Shown here: positions 46,949-60,261 of the stretch, piece by piece
Layout of the letters: the number at the start of each line of letters is the position of its first letter
Numbering within the stretch: position 1 is the first letter of the stretch
Origin: Budorcas taxicolor
Taxonomy: Eukaryota > Chordata > Mammalia > Artiodactyla > Bovidae
Assembly (NCBI RefSeq): GCF_023091745.1
Contig: NW_026291792.1
Coordinates: 744,001 to 808,000, forward strand
Length of the DNA stretch: 64,000 bases
Direction of reading: 5' to 3'
The notes under the pieces: model-generated
Seen by the model: the letters and a program-made list of their open reading frames with translations, nothing else
The model's database searches: none
What the model was told of the DNA's origin: nothing
Program-made: the position numbers and the translations under genes

Positions 46949-48136
46949 AATATCCGGCCTCTGAGCAGAGCTGGAGCTTTGCCGTACTGGAGGCGCACTC
47001 GGCTCCGCAAAAGCAGGGATTGCAGCTGCAAGGGGCTTGGCTCCCCCGACTCTTCCAAGGAGGCTTGCGTCCCCGCGAACTGTGCACGTGTCTTCCAGGC
47101 AGGGACGCCCCGCGCTCCTGCAGGTCTTGGCTCAGGGGCCGCTTCCCCTGAGCTGGGGCTGTGGGCGGAAGCCCAGGCACGCAGGGGCAGACCCCAACCT
47201 CCTGCACACGTCTCTGCTGGGGAGTACAGCACTCGGGAAATGACGTCTGTCAGGCACCTTCTGGGCGTTCACCGAGTCAGCCTCCGGGTGTGTGGGGCTG
47301 AAGACCCCAGCCAGGGGCCCTGGGAGCCTGGTGCTCTACGTGCTGTGCTGAGTCTGGGCGGCCAAGCAACCGCTGGAGGAGCCCTGCAGTTGCCATTCCC
47401 TACCCTATGACAGAGCTCTCACTGCTGGAGCCCTTGGCAGTGTGCAACACACCGGCCCGTAAACCCACTGCAAGGACGCCTGGGGACTATGTGCAAAGGC
47501 AAGGCAGGAGTGGAGCTGAGGCCAGGAAGGCGCCTGTAGCGTCTCCCAGTCTCGCGCAGCCTGCTCCTTCCTGGTCAGGAAGCCTAGACGCGAGGCAAGT
47601 CTGGGCCAGGCTCGCCCAGGGCAGAGCAGCCTCACGCCAGCAACTCTGCCACATCGGGCCTCTGAGCAGAGCTGGAGCTCTGCCGTACTGGAGGCGCACA
47701 GGGCTCCGCCCAAGAAGGGATTGCAGCCACACGCAGCAGGGCTGCCTCCTCTTCCCCCGAGGAGACTAGCTGCCAGTATGCTGTGCACTAGGCTTCCAGG
47801 CGGGGGCGCCCCGCTCTTCCTGCAGGTCTTGGCTCAGGGGCTGCTTCCCCTGAGCTGGGGCTGTGGGCGGGAACCCAGACATGAAGGGGCAGGCCCCAAC
47901 CACCTGCACACGTCTCTGCTGGGGAGGAGAGCGCTAGGGAAATGACATCTGTCAGGCAACTTCTGGGTGCCCACGGATTCAGCCTGCGGGTGTGTGGGGC
48001 TGCAGACCACAGCCAGGGGACCTGGGAGCCTTGTGCTCTCCGTGCGGCGCTGAGTCTGGGCGGCCAAGCAACCGCGGGAGGAGCCCTGCACTTGCCCTCC
48101 CCTTCCTCTAACAGAGCCCTCACTGCTGGAGCGCTT

Positions 48137-49386
48137 GGCAGGGTGCAAGCCACCGACCCCAAAGCCGTCCCCAAGGACGCCTGGGGCCTGGCTGCAAAGG
48201 CAAGGCAGGAGCGGAGCTGAGGCCAGGAAGGCGCCAGTGGCCTCTCCCAGCATCGCACAGCCTGCTCCTTCCTGGGCAGGAAGGCTAGCAGCGAGGCAAG
48301 CCTGGGCGACTCTCGCCCACGGCAGAGCTGCCTCGCGCAAGCCACTTGACTAGATCCGGCCTCTGAGAAGAGCTGGAGCTCTGCGGTACTGGACGCGCAC
48401 TCGGCTCCGCCCAAGCAGGGATTGCAGCTGCAAGCGGCTTGGCTCCCTCGACTCTTCCCAAGGAGGCTCGCGTCCCCGCGAACTGTGCACGTGGCTTCCA
48501 GGCAGGGACGCCCCGCGCCTCCTGCAGGTCTTGGCTCAGGGGCTGCTTCCCCTGAGCTGGGGCTGTGGGCGGGAGCCCAGACACGCAAGGGCAGCCCCAA
48601 CCTCCTGCACACGTCTCTGCAGGGGAGGAGAGAACTCGGGAAATGACGTCTGTCAGGCACCTTCTGGGCGCTCACGGAGTCAGCATCCGGGTGTGTGGGG
48701 CTGCAGACCCCAGCCAGGGGCGCTGGGAGCCTGGTGCTCTCTGTGCTGTGCTTAGTCTGGAAGGCCGAGCAACCGCTGTAAGAGCCCTGCAGTTGCCATT
48801 CCCTGCCCTATGACAGAGCTCTCACTGCTGGAGCCCTTGGCAGTGTGCAACACACCGGCCTCTAAAGCCACTGCAAGGATGCCTGGGGACTAGGTGCAAA
48901 GGCAAGGCAGGAGTGGAGCCGAGGCCAGGAAGGCGCCAGTAGCGTCTCCCAGTCTCGCGCAGCCTGCTCCTTCCTGGTCAGGAAGCCTAGACGCGAGGCA
49001 AGTCTGGCAAGGCTCATCCAGGGCAGAGCAGCCCCACGCCAGCAACTCTGCCAGATCTGGCCTCTGAGCAGAGCTGGAGCTCTGCCGTCCTGGAGGCGCA
49101 CTGGGCTCCGGCCAAGAAGTGATCGCAGCCGCACGCAGCTGGGCTGCTCCTCTTCCCCCGAGGAGGCTCGCTTCCCGCATGCTGTGCACTAGGCTTCCAG
49201 GCGGGGGCGCCCCGCGCTTCCTGCAGGTCTCGGCTCAGGGGCTGCTTCCCCTGAGCTGGGGCTGTGGGCGGGAGCCCAGACACGCAGGGGCAGGCCCCAA
49301 CCACCTGCACACGTCTCTGCTGGGGAGGAGAGCCCCAGGGAAATGACGTCTGTCAGGCAAATTCCGGGTGCCCACGGATTCAGCCT
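48137..49386 (+). repeat. Island of early-type AB satellite inside the second-family HOR
   Basis: The last B'2-specific base is about 48136 and the first B-specific base is 48306; the last B-specific base is 49365 and B'2 is certain again by 49387. The island has 'ggcaaggctcatcca' near 49007 and the short 'gctgctcctc' near 49146, both otherwise found only in 1-7001. It therefore derives from the array type at the window start, not from the nearer copies at 9.8-30 kb. Confidence 0.87.
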
Positions 49387-50647
49387 GCGGGTGTGTGGGG
49401 CTGCAGACCACAGCCAGGGGACCTGGGAGCCTTGTGCTCTCCGTGCGGCGCTGAGTCTGGGCGGCCAAGCAACCGCGGGAGGAGCCCTGCACTTGCCCTC
49501 CCCTTCCTCTAACAGAGCCCTCACTGCTGGAGCGCTTGGCAGGGTGCAAGCCACCGACCCCAAAGCCGTCCCCAAGGACGCCTGGGGCCTGGCTGCAAAG
49601 GCAAGGCAGGAGCGGAGCTGAGGCCAGGAAGGCGCCAGTGGCCTCTCCCAGCATCGCACAGCCTGCTCCTTCCTGGGCAGGAAGGCTAGCAGCGAGGCAA
49701 GCCTGGCCAAGTCTCGCCCAGGACAGAGCAGCCTCGCGCAAGGGACTTGATTAGATCCGGCCTCTGAGCAGAGCTGGAGCTCTGCCGTACTGGAGGCGCA
49801 CTCGGCTCCACAAAAGCAGGGATTGCAGCTGCAAGCGGCTTGGCTCCCCCAACACTTCCAAGGAGGCTTGCTTCCCCGCGAAATGTGCACGTGGCTTCCA
49901 GGCAGTGACGCCCGGCGCCTCCTGCAGGTCTTGGCTCAGGGGGCGCTTCCCCTGAGCTGGGTCTGTGGGCAGGAGCCCAGACACGCAGGGGCAGGCCCCA
50001 ACCTCCTGCACACGTCTCTGCTGGGGAGGAGAGCACTCGGGAAACGACGTCTGTCAGGCACCTTCTGGGCGCTCACGGAGTCAGCCTCCGGGTGTGTGGG
50101 GCTGCAGACCACAGCCAGGGGCCCTGGGAGCCTGGTGCTCTCCGTGCTGTGCTGAGTCTGGGCGGCCAAGCAACCGCTGGAGGAGCCCTGCAGTTGCCAT
50201 TCCCTTCCCTATGACAGAGCTCTTACTGCTGGAGCCCTTGGCAGTGTGCAACACACCGGCCCCTAAACCCACTGCAAGGACGCCTGGGGATTATGTGCAA
50301 AGGCGAGGCAGGAGTGGAGATGAGGCCAGGAAGGCGCCTGTAGCGTCTCCCAGTCTCGCGCAGCCTGCTCCTTCCTGGTCAGGAAGCCTAGACGCGAGGC
50401 AAGTCTGGGCCAGGCTCGCCAAGGGCAGAGCAGCCTCACGCCAGCAACTCTGCCACATCGGGCCTCTGAGCAGAGCTGGAGCTCTGCCGTACTGGAGGCG
50501 CCCTGGGCTCCGCCCAAGACGGGATTGCAGCCACACGCAGCTGGGCTGCCTCCTCTTCCCCCGAGGAGGCTCGCTGCCAGCATGCTGTGCACTAGGCTTC
50601 CAGGAGGGGGCGCCCCGCGCTTCCTGCAGGTCTTGGCTCAGGGGCTG

Positions 50648-50664
50648 CTTCGCCTGAGCTGGGG
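50648..50664 (+). other. CENP-B-box-like sequence
   Basis: Same match in the B'1 of HOR unit 6. Confidence 0.5.
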
Positions 50665-51154
50665 CTGTGGGCGGGAGCCCAGACACGCAGGGGCAGGCCC
50701 CAACCACCTGCACACGTCTCTGCTGGGGAGGAGAGCGCTAGGGAAATGACGTCTGTCAGGCAACTTCTGGGTGCCCACCGAGTCAGCCTCCGGGTGTGTG
50801 GGGCTGCAGACCACAGCCAGGGGACCTGGGAGCCTTGTGCTCTCCGAGGGGCGCTGAGTCTGGGCGGCCAAGCAACCGCTGGAGGAGCCCTGCACTTGCC
50901 CTCCCCTTCCTCTAATAGAGCCCTCACTGCTGGAGCACTTGGCAGGGTGCAAGGCACCGACCCCAAAGCCGTCCCCAGGGACGCCTGGGGCCTGGCTGCA
51001 AAGGCAAGGCAGGAGCGGAGCTGAGGCCAGGAAGTCGCCAGTGGCCTCTCCCAGCATCGCACAGCCTGCTCCTTCCTGGGCAGGAAGGCTAGCAGCGAGG
51101 CAAGCCTGGCCAAGTCTCGCCCAGGGCAGAGCAGCCTCGCAAAAGGAACTTGAC

Positions 51155-52556
51155 AATATCCGGCCTCTGAGCAGAGCTGGAGCTTTGCCGTACTGGAGGC
51201 GCACTCGGCTCCGCAAAAGCAGGGATTGCAGCTGCAAGCGGCTTGGCTCCCTCGACTCTTCCCAAGGAGGCTCGCGTCCCCGCGAACTGTGAACGTGGCT
51301 TCCAGGCAGGGACGCCCCGTGCCTCCTGCAGGTCTTGGCTCAGGGGCTGCTTCCCCTGAGCTGGGGCTGTGGGCGGGAGCCCAGACACGCAGGGGCAGCC
51401 CCAACCTCCTGCACACGTCTCTGCAGGGGAGGAGAGCACTCGGGAAATGACGTCTGTCAGGCACCTTCGGGGCGCTCACGGAGTCAGCATCCGGGTGTGT
51501 GGGGCTGCAGACCCCAGCCAGGGGCCCTGGGAGCCTGGTGCTCTCCGTGCTGTGCTTAGTCTGGAAGGCCGAGCAGCCGCTGTAAGAGCCCTGCAGTTGC
51601 CATTCCCTGCCCTATGACAGAGCTCTCACTGCTGGAGCCCTTGGCAGTGTGCAACACACCGGCCTCTAAAGCCACTGCAAGGATGCCCGGGGACTAGGTG
51701 CAAAGGCAAGGCAGGAGTGGAGCCGAGGCCAGGAAGGCGCCAGTAGCGTCTCCCAGTCTCGCGCAGCCTGCTCCTGCCTGGTCAGGAAGCCTAGACGCGA
51801 GGCAAGTCTGGGCAAGGCTCGCCCAGGGCAGAGCAGCCCCACGCCAGCAACTCTGCCAGATCTGGCCTCTGAGCAGAGCTGGAGCTCTGCCGTCCTGGAG
51901 GCGCACTGGGCTCCGGCCAAGAAGTGATCGCAGCCGCACGCAGCTGGGCTGCCTCCTCTTCCCCCGAGGAGGCTCGCTTCCCGCATGCTGTGCACTAGGC
52001 TTCCAGGCGGGGGCGCCCCGCGCTTCCTGCAGGTCTCGGCTCAGGGGCTGCTTCCCCTGAGCTGGGGCTGTGGGCGGGAGCCCAGACACGCAGGGGCAGG
52101 CCCCAACCACCTGCACACGTCTCTGCTGGGGAGGAGAGCCCCAGGGAAATGACGTCTGTCAGGCAAATTCCGGGTGCCCACGGAGTCAGCCTCCGGGTGT
52201 GTGGGGCTGCAGACCACAGCCAGGGGACCTGGGAGCCTTGTGCTCTCGGTGCGGCGGTGAGTCTGGGCGGCCAAGCAACCGCTGGAGGAGCCCTGCACTT
52301 GCCCTCCCCTTCCTCTAATAGAGCCCTCACAGCTGGAGCGCTGGCAGGGTGCAAGCCACCGACCCCAAAGCCGTCCCCAAGGACGCCTGGGGCCTGGCTG
52401 CAAAGGCAAGCCAGGAGCGGAGCTGAGGCCAGGAAGGCGCCAGTGGCCTCTCCCAGCATCGCACAGCATGCTCCTTCCTGGGCAGGAAGGCTAGCAGCGA
52501 GGCAAGCCTGGGCGACTCTCGCCCACGACAGAGCTGCCTCGCTCAAGCAACTTGAC
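51155..52556 (+). repeat. A'/gamma-A chimeric dimer at the 30-kb block junction
   Basis: The monomer begins as A' ('aatatccgg', 'ctccgcaaaag' to about 51216) and is gamma A from 51239 ('gcaagcggc', then 'gtgaacgtgg'). The following B starts near 51856. From 51239 on it matches 21096 onward at offset 30,143. Confidence 0.88.
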
Positions 52557-55500
52557 TAGATCCGGCCTCTGAGAAGAGCTGGAGCTCTGCGGTACTGGAC
52601 GCGCACTCGGCTCCGCCCAAGCAGGGATTGCAGCTGCAAGCGGCTTGGCTCCCTCGACTCTTCCCAAGGAGGCTCGCGTCCCCGCGAACTGTGCACGTGC
52701 CTTCCAGGCAGGGACGCCCCGCGCCTCCTCAGGTCTTGACTCAGGGGCTGCTTCCCCTGAGCTGGGGCTGTGGGCGGGAGCCCAGACACGCAGGGGCAGC
52801 CCCAACCTCCTGCACACGTCTCTGCAGGGGAGGAGAGCACTCGGGAAATGACGTCTGTCAGGCACCTTCTGGGCGCTCACGGAGTCAGCATCCGGGTGTG
52901 TGGGGCTGCAGACCCCAGCCAGGGGCCCTGGGAGCCTGGTGCTCTCCGTGCTTTGCTTAGTCTGGAAGGCCGAGCAGCCGCTGTAAGAGCCCTGCAGTTG
53001 CCATTCCCTGCCCTATGACAGAGCTCTCACTGCTGGAGCCCTTGGCAGTGTGCAACACACCGGCCTCTAAAGCCACTGCAAGGATGCCCGGGGACTAGGT
53101 GCAAAGGCAAGGCAGGAGTGGAGCCGAGGCCAGAAAGGTGCCAGTAGCGTCTCCCAGTCTCGCGCAGCCTGCTCCTGCCTGGTCAGGAAGCCTAGACGCG
53201 AGGCAAGTCTGGGCAAGGCTCGCCCAGGGCAGAGCAGCCCCACGCCAGCAACTCTGCCAGATCTGGCCTCTGAGCAGAGCTGGAGCTCTGCCGTCCTGGA
53301 GGCGCACTGGGCTCCGGCCAAGAAGTGATCGCAGCCGCACGCAGCTGGGCTGCCTCCTCTTCCCCCGAGGAGGCTCGCTTCCCGCATGCTGTGCACTAGG
53401 CTTCCAGGCGGGGGCGCCCCGCGCTTCCTGCAGGTCTCGGCTCAGGGGCTGCTTCCCCTGAGCTGGGGCTGTGGGCGGGAGCCCAGACACGCAGGGGCAG
53501 GCCCCAACCACCTGCACACGTCTCTGCTGGGGAGGAGAGCCCCAGGGAAATGACGTCTGTCAGGCAAATTCCGGGTGCCCACGGAGTCAGCCTCCGGGTG
53601 TGTGGGGCTGCAGACCACAGCCAGGGGACCTGGGAGCCTTGTGCTCTCGGTGCGGCGGTGAGTCTGGGCGGCCAAGCAACCGCTGGAGGAGCCCTGCACT
53701 TGCCCTCCCCTTCCTCTAATAGAGCCCTCACAGCTGGAGCGCTGGCAGGGTGCAAGCCACCGACCCCAAAGCCGTCCCCAAGGACGCCTGGGGCCTGGCT
53801 GCAAAGGCAAGCCAGGAGCGGAGCTGAGGCCAGGAAGGCGCCAGTGGCCTCTCCCAGCATCGCACAGCCTGCTCCTTCCTGGGCAGGAAGGCTAGCAGCG
53901 AGGCAAGCCTGGGCGACTCTCGCCCACGACAGAGCTGCCTCGCTCAAGCAACTTGACTAGATCCGGCCTCTGAGAAGAGCTGGAGCTCTGCGGTACTGGA
54001 CGCGCACTCGGCTCCGCCCAAGCAGGGATTGCAGCTGCAAGCGGCTTGGCTCCCTCGACTCTTCCCAAGGAGGCTCGCGTCCCCGCGAACTGTGCACGTG
54101 GCTTCCAGGCAGGGACGCCCCGCGCCTCCTGCAGGTCTTGGCTCAGGGGCTGCTTCCACTGAGCTGGGGCTGTGGGCGGGAGCCCAGACACACAGGGGCA
54201 GCCCCAACCTCCTGCACACGTCTCTGCAGGGGAGGAGAGCACTCGGGAAATGACGACGGTCAGGCACCTTCTGGGCGCTCACGGAGTCAGCATCCGGGTG
54301 TGTGGGGCTGCAGACCCCAGCCAGGGGCCCTGGGAGCCTGGTGATCTCCGTGCTGTGCTTAGTCTGGAAGGGGGAGCAACCGCTGGAGGAGCCCTGCAGT
54401 TGCCATTCCCTGCCCTATGACAGAGCTCTCACTGCTGGAGCCCTTGGCAGTGTGCAACACACCGGCCCCTAAATCCAGTGCAAGACGCCTGGGGACTAGG
54501 TGCAAAGGCAAGGCAGGAGTGGAGCCGAGGCCAGAAAGGCGCCAGTAGCGTCTCCCAGTCTCGCGCAGCCTGCTCCTTCCTGGTCAGGAAGCCTAGACGC
54601 GAGGCAAGTCTGGGCAAGGCTCGCCCAGGGCAGAGCAGCCCCACGCCAGCAACTCTGCCAGATCTGGCCTCTGAGCAGAGCTGGAGCTCTGCTGTCCTGG
54701 AGGCGCACTGGGCTCCGGCCAAGAAGTGATCGCAGCCCCACGCAGCTGGGCTGCCTCCTCTTCCCCCAAGGAGGCTCGCTTCCCGCATGCTGTGCACTAG
54801 GCTTCCAGGCGGGGGCGCCCCGCGCTTCCTGCAGGTCTCGGCTCAGGGGCTGCTTCCCCTGAGCTGGGGCTGTGGGCGGGAGCCCAGACACGCAGGGGCA
54901 GGCCCCAACCACCTGCACACGTCTCTGCTGGGGAGGAGAGCCCCAGGGAAATGACGTCTGTCAGGCAAATTCCGGGTGCCCACGGAGTCAGCCTCCGGGT
55001 GTGTGGGGCTGCAGACCACAGCCAGGGGACCTGGGAGCCTTGTGCTCTCGGTGCGGCGCTGAGTCTGGGCGGCCAAGCAACCGCTGGAGGAGCCCTGCAC
55101 TTGCCCTCCCCTTCCTCTAATAGAGCCCTCACAGCTGGAGCGCTGGCAGGGTGCAAGCCACCGACCCCAAAGCCGTCCCCAAGGACGCCTGGGGCCTGGC
55201 TGCAAAGGCAAGGCAGGAGCGGAGCTGAGGCCAGGAAGGCGCCAGTGGCCTCTCCCAGCATCGCACAGCCTGCTCCTTCCTGGGCAGGAAGGCTAGCAGC
55301 GAGGCAAGCCTGGGCGACTCTCGCCCACGACAGAGCTGCCTCGCTCAAGCAACTTGACTAGATCCGGCCTCTGAGAAGAGCTGGAGCTCTGCGGTACTGG
55401 ACGCGCACTCGGCTCCGCCCAAGCAGGGATTGCAGCTGCAAGCGGCTTGGCTCCCTCGACTCTTCCCAAGGAGGCTCGCGTCCCCGCGAACTGTGCACGT

Positions 55501-57458
55501 GCCTTCCAGGCAGGGACGCCCCGCGCCTCCTCAGGTCTTGACTCAGGGGCTGCTTCCCCTGAGCTGGGGCTGTGGGCGGGAGCCCAGACACGCAGGGGCA
55601 GCCCCAACCTCCTGCACACGTCTCTGCAGGGGAGGAGAGCCCCAGGGAAATGACGTCTGTCAGGCAAATTCTGGGTGCCCACGGAGTCAGCCTCCGGGTG
55701 TGTGGGGCTGCAGACCACAGCCAGGGGACCTGGGAGCCTTGTGCTCTCGGTGCGGCGCTGAGTCTGGGCGGCCAAGCAACCGCTGGAGGAGCCCTGCACT
55801 TGCCCTCCCCTTCCTCTAATAGAGCCCTCACAGCTGGAGCGCTGGCAGGGTGCAAGCCACCGACCCCAAAGCCGTCCCCAAGGACGCCTGGGGCCTGGCT
55901 GCAAAGGCAAGGCAGGAGCGGAGCTGAGGACAGGAAGGCGCCAGTGGCCTCTCCCAGCATCGCACAGCCTGCTCCTTCCTGGGCAGGAAGGCTAGCAGCG
56001 AGGCAAGCCTGGGCGACTCTCGCCCACGACAGAGCTGCCTCGCGCAAGCAACTTGACAGATCCGGCCTCTGAGAAGAGTTGGAGCTCTGCGGTACTGGAC
56101 GCGCACTCGGCTCCGCCCAAGCAGGGATTGCAGCTGCAAGCGGCTTGGCTCCCTCGACTCTTCCCAAGGAGGCTCGCGTCCCCGCGAACTGTGAACGTGG
56201 CTTCCAGGCAGGGACGCCCCGCGCCTCCTGCAGGTCTTGGCTCAGGGGCTGCTTCCCCTGAGCTGGGGCTGTGGGCGGGAACCCAGACACGCAGGGGCAG
56301 CCCCAACCTCCTGCACACGTCTCTGCAGGGGAGGAGAGCACTCGGGAAATGACGTCTGTCAGGCACCTTCGGGGCGCTCACGGAGTCAGCATCCTGGTGT
56401 GTGGGGCTGCAGACCCCAGCCAGGGGCCCTGGGAGCCTGGTGCTCTCCGTGCTGTGCTTAGTCTGGAAGGCCGAGCAGCCGCTGTAAGAGCCCTGCAGTT
56501 GCCATTCCCTGCCCTATGACAGAGCTCTCACTGCTGGAGCCCTTGGCAGTGTGCAACACACCGGCCTCTAAAGCCACTGCAAGGATGCCCGGGGACTAGG
56601 TGCAAAGGCAAGGCAGGAGTGGAGCCGAGGCCAGGAAGGCGCCAGTAGCGTCTCCCAGTCTCGCGCAGCCTGCTCCTGCCTGGTCAGGAAGCCTAGACGC
56701 GAGGCAAGTCTGGGCAAGGCTCGCCCAGGGCAGAGCAGCCCCACGCCAGCAACTCTGCCAGATCTGGCCTCTGAGCAGAGCTGGAGCTCTGCCGTCCTGG
56801 AGGCGCACTGGGCTCCGGCCAAGAAGTGATCGCAGCCGCACGCAGCTGGGCTGCCTCCTCTTCCCCCGAGGAGGCTCGCTTCCCGCATGCTGTGCACTAG
56901 GCTTCCAGGCGGGGGCGCCCCGCGCTTCCTGCAGGTCTCGGCTCAGGGGCTGCTTCCCCTGAGCTGGGGCTGTGGGCGGGAGCCCAGACACGCAGGGGCA
57001 GGCCCCAACCACCTGCACACGTCTCTGCTGGGGAGGAGAGCCCCAGGGAAATGACGTCTGTCAGGCAAATTCCGGGTGCCCACGGAGTCAGCCTCCGGGT
57101 GTGTGGGGCTGCAGACCACAGCCAGGGGACCTGGGAGCCTTGTGCTCTCGGTGCGGCGGTGAGTCTGGGCGGCCAAGCAACCGCTGGAGGAGCCCTGCAC
57201 TTGCCCTCCCCTTCCTCTAATAGAGCCCTCACAGCTGGAGCGCTGGCAGGGTGCAAGCCACCGACCCCAAAGCCGTCCCCAAGGACGCCTGGGGCCTGGC
57301 TGCAAAGGCAAGCCAGGAGCGGAGCTGAGGCCAGGAAGGCGCCAGTGGCCTCTCCCAGCATCGCACAGCCTGCTCCTTCCTGGGCAGGAAGGCTAGCAGC
57401 GAGGCAAGCCTGGGCGACTCTCGCCCACGACAGAGCTGCCTCGCTCAAGCAACTTGAC
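52557..57458 (+). repeat. Seven-monomer HOR variant, duplicate of 22414-27315
   Basis: Order alpha (52557), beta (53958), hybrid (55359-56057), gamma (56058). Same length and order as copy 3 at offset 30,143. Differences seen include a normal 'ggggctgtggg' near 52765 where the other copy has an extra T, and changes near 54877, 54987, 55671, 56080, 56281 and 56394. Confidence 0.88.
55359..56057 (+). repeat. A/B hybrid monomer
   Basis: Duplicate of the hybrid at 25216. Its switch from A to B is at the same internal position as the other three, and it lacks the private C-to-G change of the 25216 copy. Confidence 0.86.
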
Positions 57459-60261
57459 TAGATCCGGCCTCTGAGAAGAGCTGGAGCTCTGCGGTACTGG
57501 ACGCGCACTCGGCTCCGCCCAAGCAGGGATTGCAGCTGCAAGCGGCTTGGCTCCCTCGACTCTTCCCAAGGAGGCTCGCGTCCCCGCGAACTGTGCACGT
57601 GCCTTCCAGGCAGGGACGCCCCTCGCCTCCTGCAGGTCTTGGCTCAGGGGCTGCTTCCACTGAGCTGGGGCTGTGGGCGGGAGCCCAGACACACAGGGGC
57701 AGCCCCAACCTCTTGCACACGTCTCTGCAGGGGAGGAGAGCACTCGGGAAATGACGACGGTCAGGCACCTTCTGGGCGCTCACGGAGTCAGCATCCGGGT
57801 GTGTGGGGCTGCAGAAACCAGCCAGGGGCCCTGGGAGCCTGGTGATCTCCGTGCTGTGCTTAGTCTGGAAGGTGGAGCAACCGCTGGAGGAGCCCTGCAG
57901 TTGCCATTCCCTGCCCTATGACAGAGCTCTCACTGCTGGAGCCCTTGGCAGTGTGCAACACACCGGCCCCTAAATCCAGTGCAAGGATGCCCGGGGACTA
58001 GGTGCAAAGGCAAGGCAGGAGTGGAGCCGAGGCCAGGAAGGCGCCAGTAGCGTCTCCCAGTCTCGCGCAGCCTGCTCCTGCCTGGTCAGGAAGCCTAGAC
58101 GCGAGGCAAGTCTGGGCAAGGCTCGCCCAGGGCAGAGCAGCCCCACGCCAGCAACTCTGCCAGATCTGGCCTCTGAGCAGAGCTGGAGCTCTGCCGTCCT
58201 GGAGGCGCACTGGGCTCCGGCCAAGAAGTGATCGCAGCCGCACGCAGCTGGGCTGCCTCCTCTTCCCCCGAGGAGGCTCGCTTCCCGCATGCTGTGCACT
58301 AGGCTTCCAGGCGGGGGCGCCCCGCGCTTCCTGCAGGTCTCGGCTCAGGGGCTGCTTCCCCTGAGCTGGGGCTGTGGGCGGGAGCCCAGACACGCAGGGG
58401 CAGGCCCCAACCACCTGCACAGGTCTCTGCTGGGGAGGAGAGCCCCAGGGAAATGACGTCTGTCAGGCAAATTCCGGGTGCCCACGGAGTCAGCCTCCGG
58501 GTGTGTGGGGCTGCAGACCACAGCCAGGGGACCTGGGAGCCTTGTGCTCTCGGTGCGGCGGTGAGTCTGGGCGGCCAAGCAACCGCTGGAGGAGCCCTGC
58601 ACTTGCCCTCCCCTTCCTCTAATAGAGCCCTCACAGCTGGAGCGCTGGCAGGGTGCAAGCCACCGACCCCAAAGCCGTCCCCAAGGACGCCTGGGGCCTG
58701 GCTGCAAAGGCAAGCCAGGAGCGGAGCTGAGGCCAGGAAGGCGCCAGTGGCCTCTCCCAGCATCGCACAGCCTGCTCCTTCCTGGGCAGGAAGGCTAGCA
58801 GCGAGGCAAGCCTGGGCGACTCTCGCCCACGACAGAGCTGCCTCGCTCAAGCAACTTGACTAGATCAGGCCTCTGAGAAGAGCTGGAGCTCTGCAGTACT
58901 GGACGCGCACTCGGCTCCGCCCAAGCAGGGATTGCAGCTGCAAGCGGCTTGGCTCCCTCGACTCTTCCCAGCGAGGCTCGCGTCCCCGTGAACTGTGCAC
59001 GTGGCTTCCAGGCAGGGACGCCCCTCGCCTCCTGCAGGTCTTGGCTCAGGGGCTGCTTCCACTGAGCTGGGGCTGTGGGCGGGAGCCCAGACACACAGGG
59101 GCAGCCCCAACCTCCTGCACACGTCTCTGCAGGGGAGGAGAGCACTCGGGAAATGACGACGGTCAGGCACCTTCTGGGCGCTCACGGAGTCAGCATCCGG
59201 GTGTGTGGGGCTGCAGACCCCAGCCAGGGGCCCTGGGAGCCTGGTGATCTCCGTGCTGTGCTTAGTCTGGAAGGCGGAGCAACCGCTGGAGGAGCCCTGC
59301 AGTTGCCATTCCCTGCCCTATGACAGAGCTCTCACTGCTGGAGCCCTTGGCAGTGTGCAACACACCGGCCCCTAAATCCAGTGCAAGACGCCTGGGGACT
59401 AGGTGCAAAGGCAAGGCAGGAGTGGAGCCGAGGCCAGGAAGGCGCCAGTAGCGTCTCCCAGTCTCGCGCAGCCTGCTCCTTCCTGGTCAGGAAGCCTAGA
59501 CGCGAGGCAAGTCTGGGCAAGGCTCGCCCAGGGCAGAGCAGCCCCACGCCAGCAACTCTGCCAGATCTGGCCTCTGAGCAGAGCTGGAGCTCTGCCGTAC
59601 TGGAGGCGCACTGGGCTCCGGCCAAGAAGTGATCGCAGCCGCACGCAGCTGGGCTGCCTCCTCTTCCCCCGAGGAGGCTCGCTTCCCGCATGCTGTGCAC
59701 TAGGCTTCCAGGCGGGTGCGCCCCGCGCTTCCTGCAGGTCTCGGCTCAGGGGCTGCTTCCCCTGAGCTGGGGCTGTGGGCGGGAGCCCAGACACGCAGGG
59801 GCAGGCCCCAACCACCTGCACACGTCTCTGCTGGGGAGGAGAGCCCCAGGGAAATGACGTCTGTCAGGCAAATTCCGGGTGCCCACGGAGTCAGCCTCCG
59901 GGTGTGTGGGGCTGCAGACCACAGCCAGGGGACCTGGGAGCCTTGTGCTCTCGGTGTGGCGCTGAGTCTGGGCGGCCAAGCAACCGCTGGAGGAGCCCTG
60001 CACTTGCCCTCCCCTTCCTCTAATAGAGCCCTCACAGCTGGAGCGCTGGCAGGGTGCAAGCCACCGACCCCAAAGCCGTCCCCAAGGACGCCTGGGGCCT
60101 GGCTGCAAAGGCAAGGCAGGAGCGGAGCTGAGGACAGGAAGGCGCCAGTGGCCTCTCCCAGCATCGCACAGCCTGCTCCTTCCTGGGCAGGAAGGCTAGC
60201 AGCGAGGCAAGCCTGGGCGACTCTCGCCCACGGCAGAGCTGCCTCGCGCAAGCAACTTGAC
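57459..60261 (+). repeat. Two beta-type AB dimers, duplicate of 27316-30118
   Basis: Dimers start at 57459 and 58861. They carry the same private changes as the first copies, such as 'gcagaaacc' near 57812 and 'cccagcgaggc' near 58967. One difference is 'cacaggtctc' near 58420 in place of 'cacacgtctc'. Confidence 0.87.

Larger units (their letters stand above)
46949..51154 (+). repeat. HOR unit 6, interrupted by first-family AB sequence (4,206 bp)
   Basis: A' 46949, a B'2 head from 47650 that becomes first-family B, a complete first-family A (48351-49051), a first-family B head (49052) that becomes B'2, then A'' 49752 and B'1 50454. Both switches occur in register inside a B monomer, so the unit is one dimer longer than standard. 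Confidence 0.88.
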
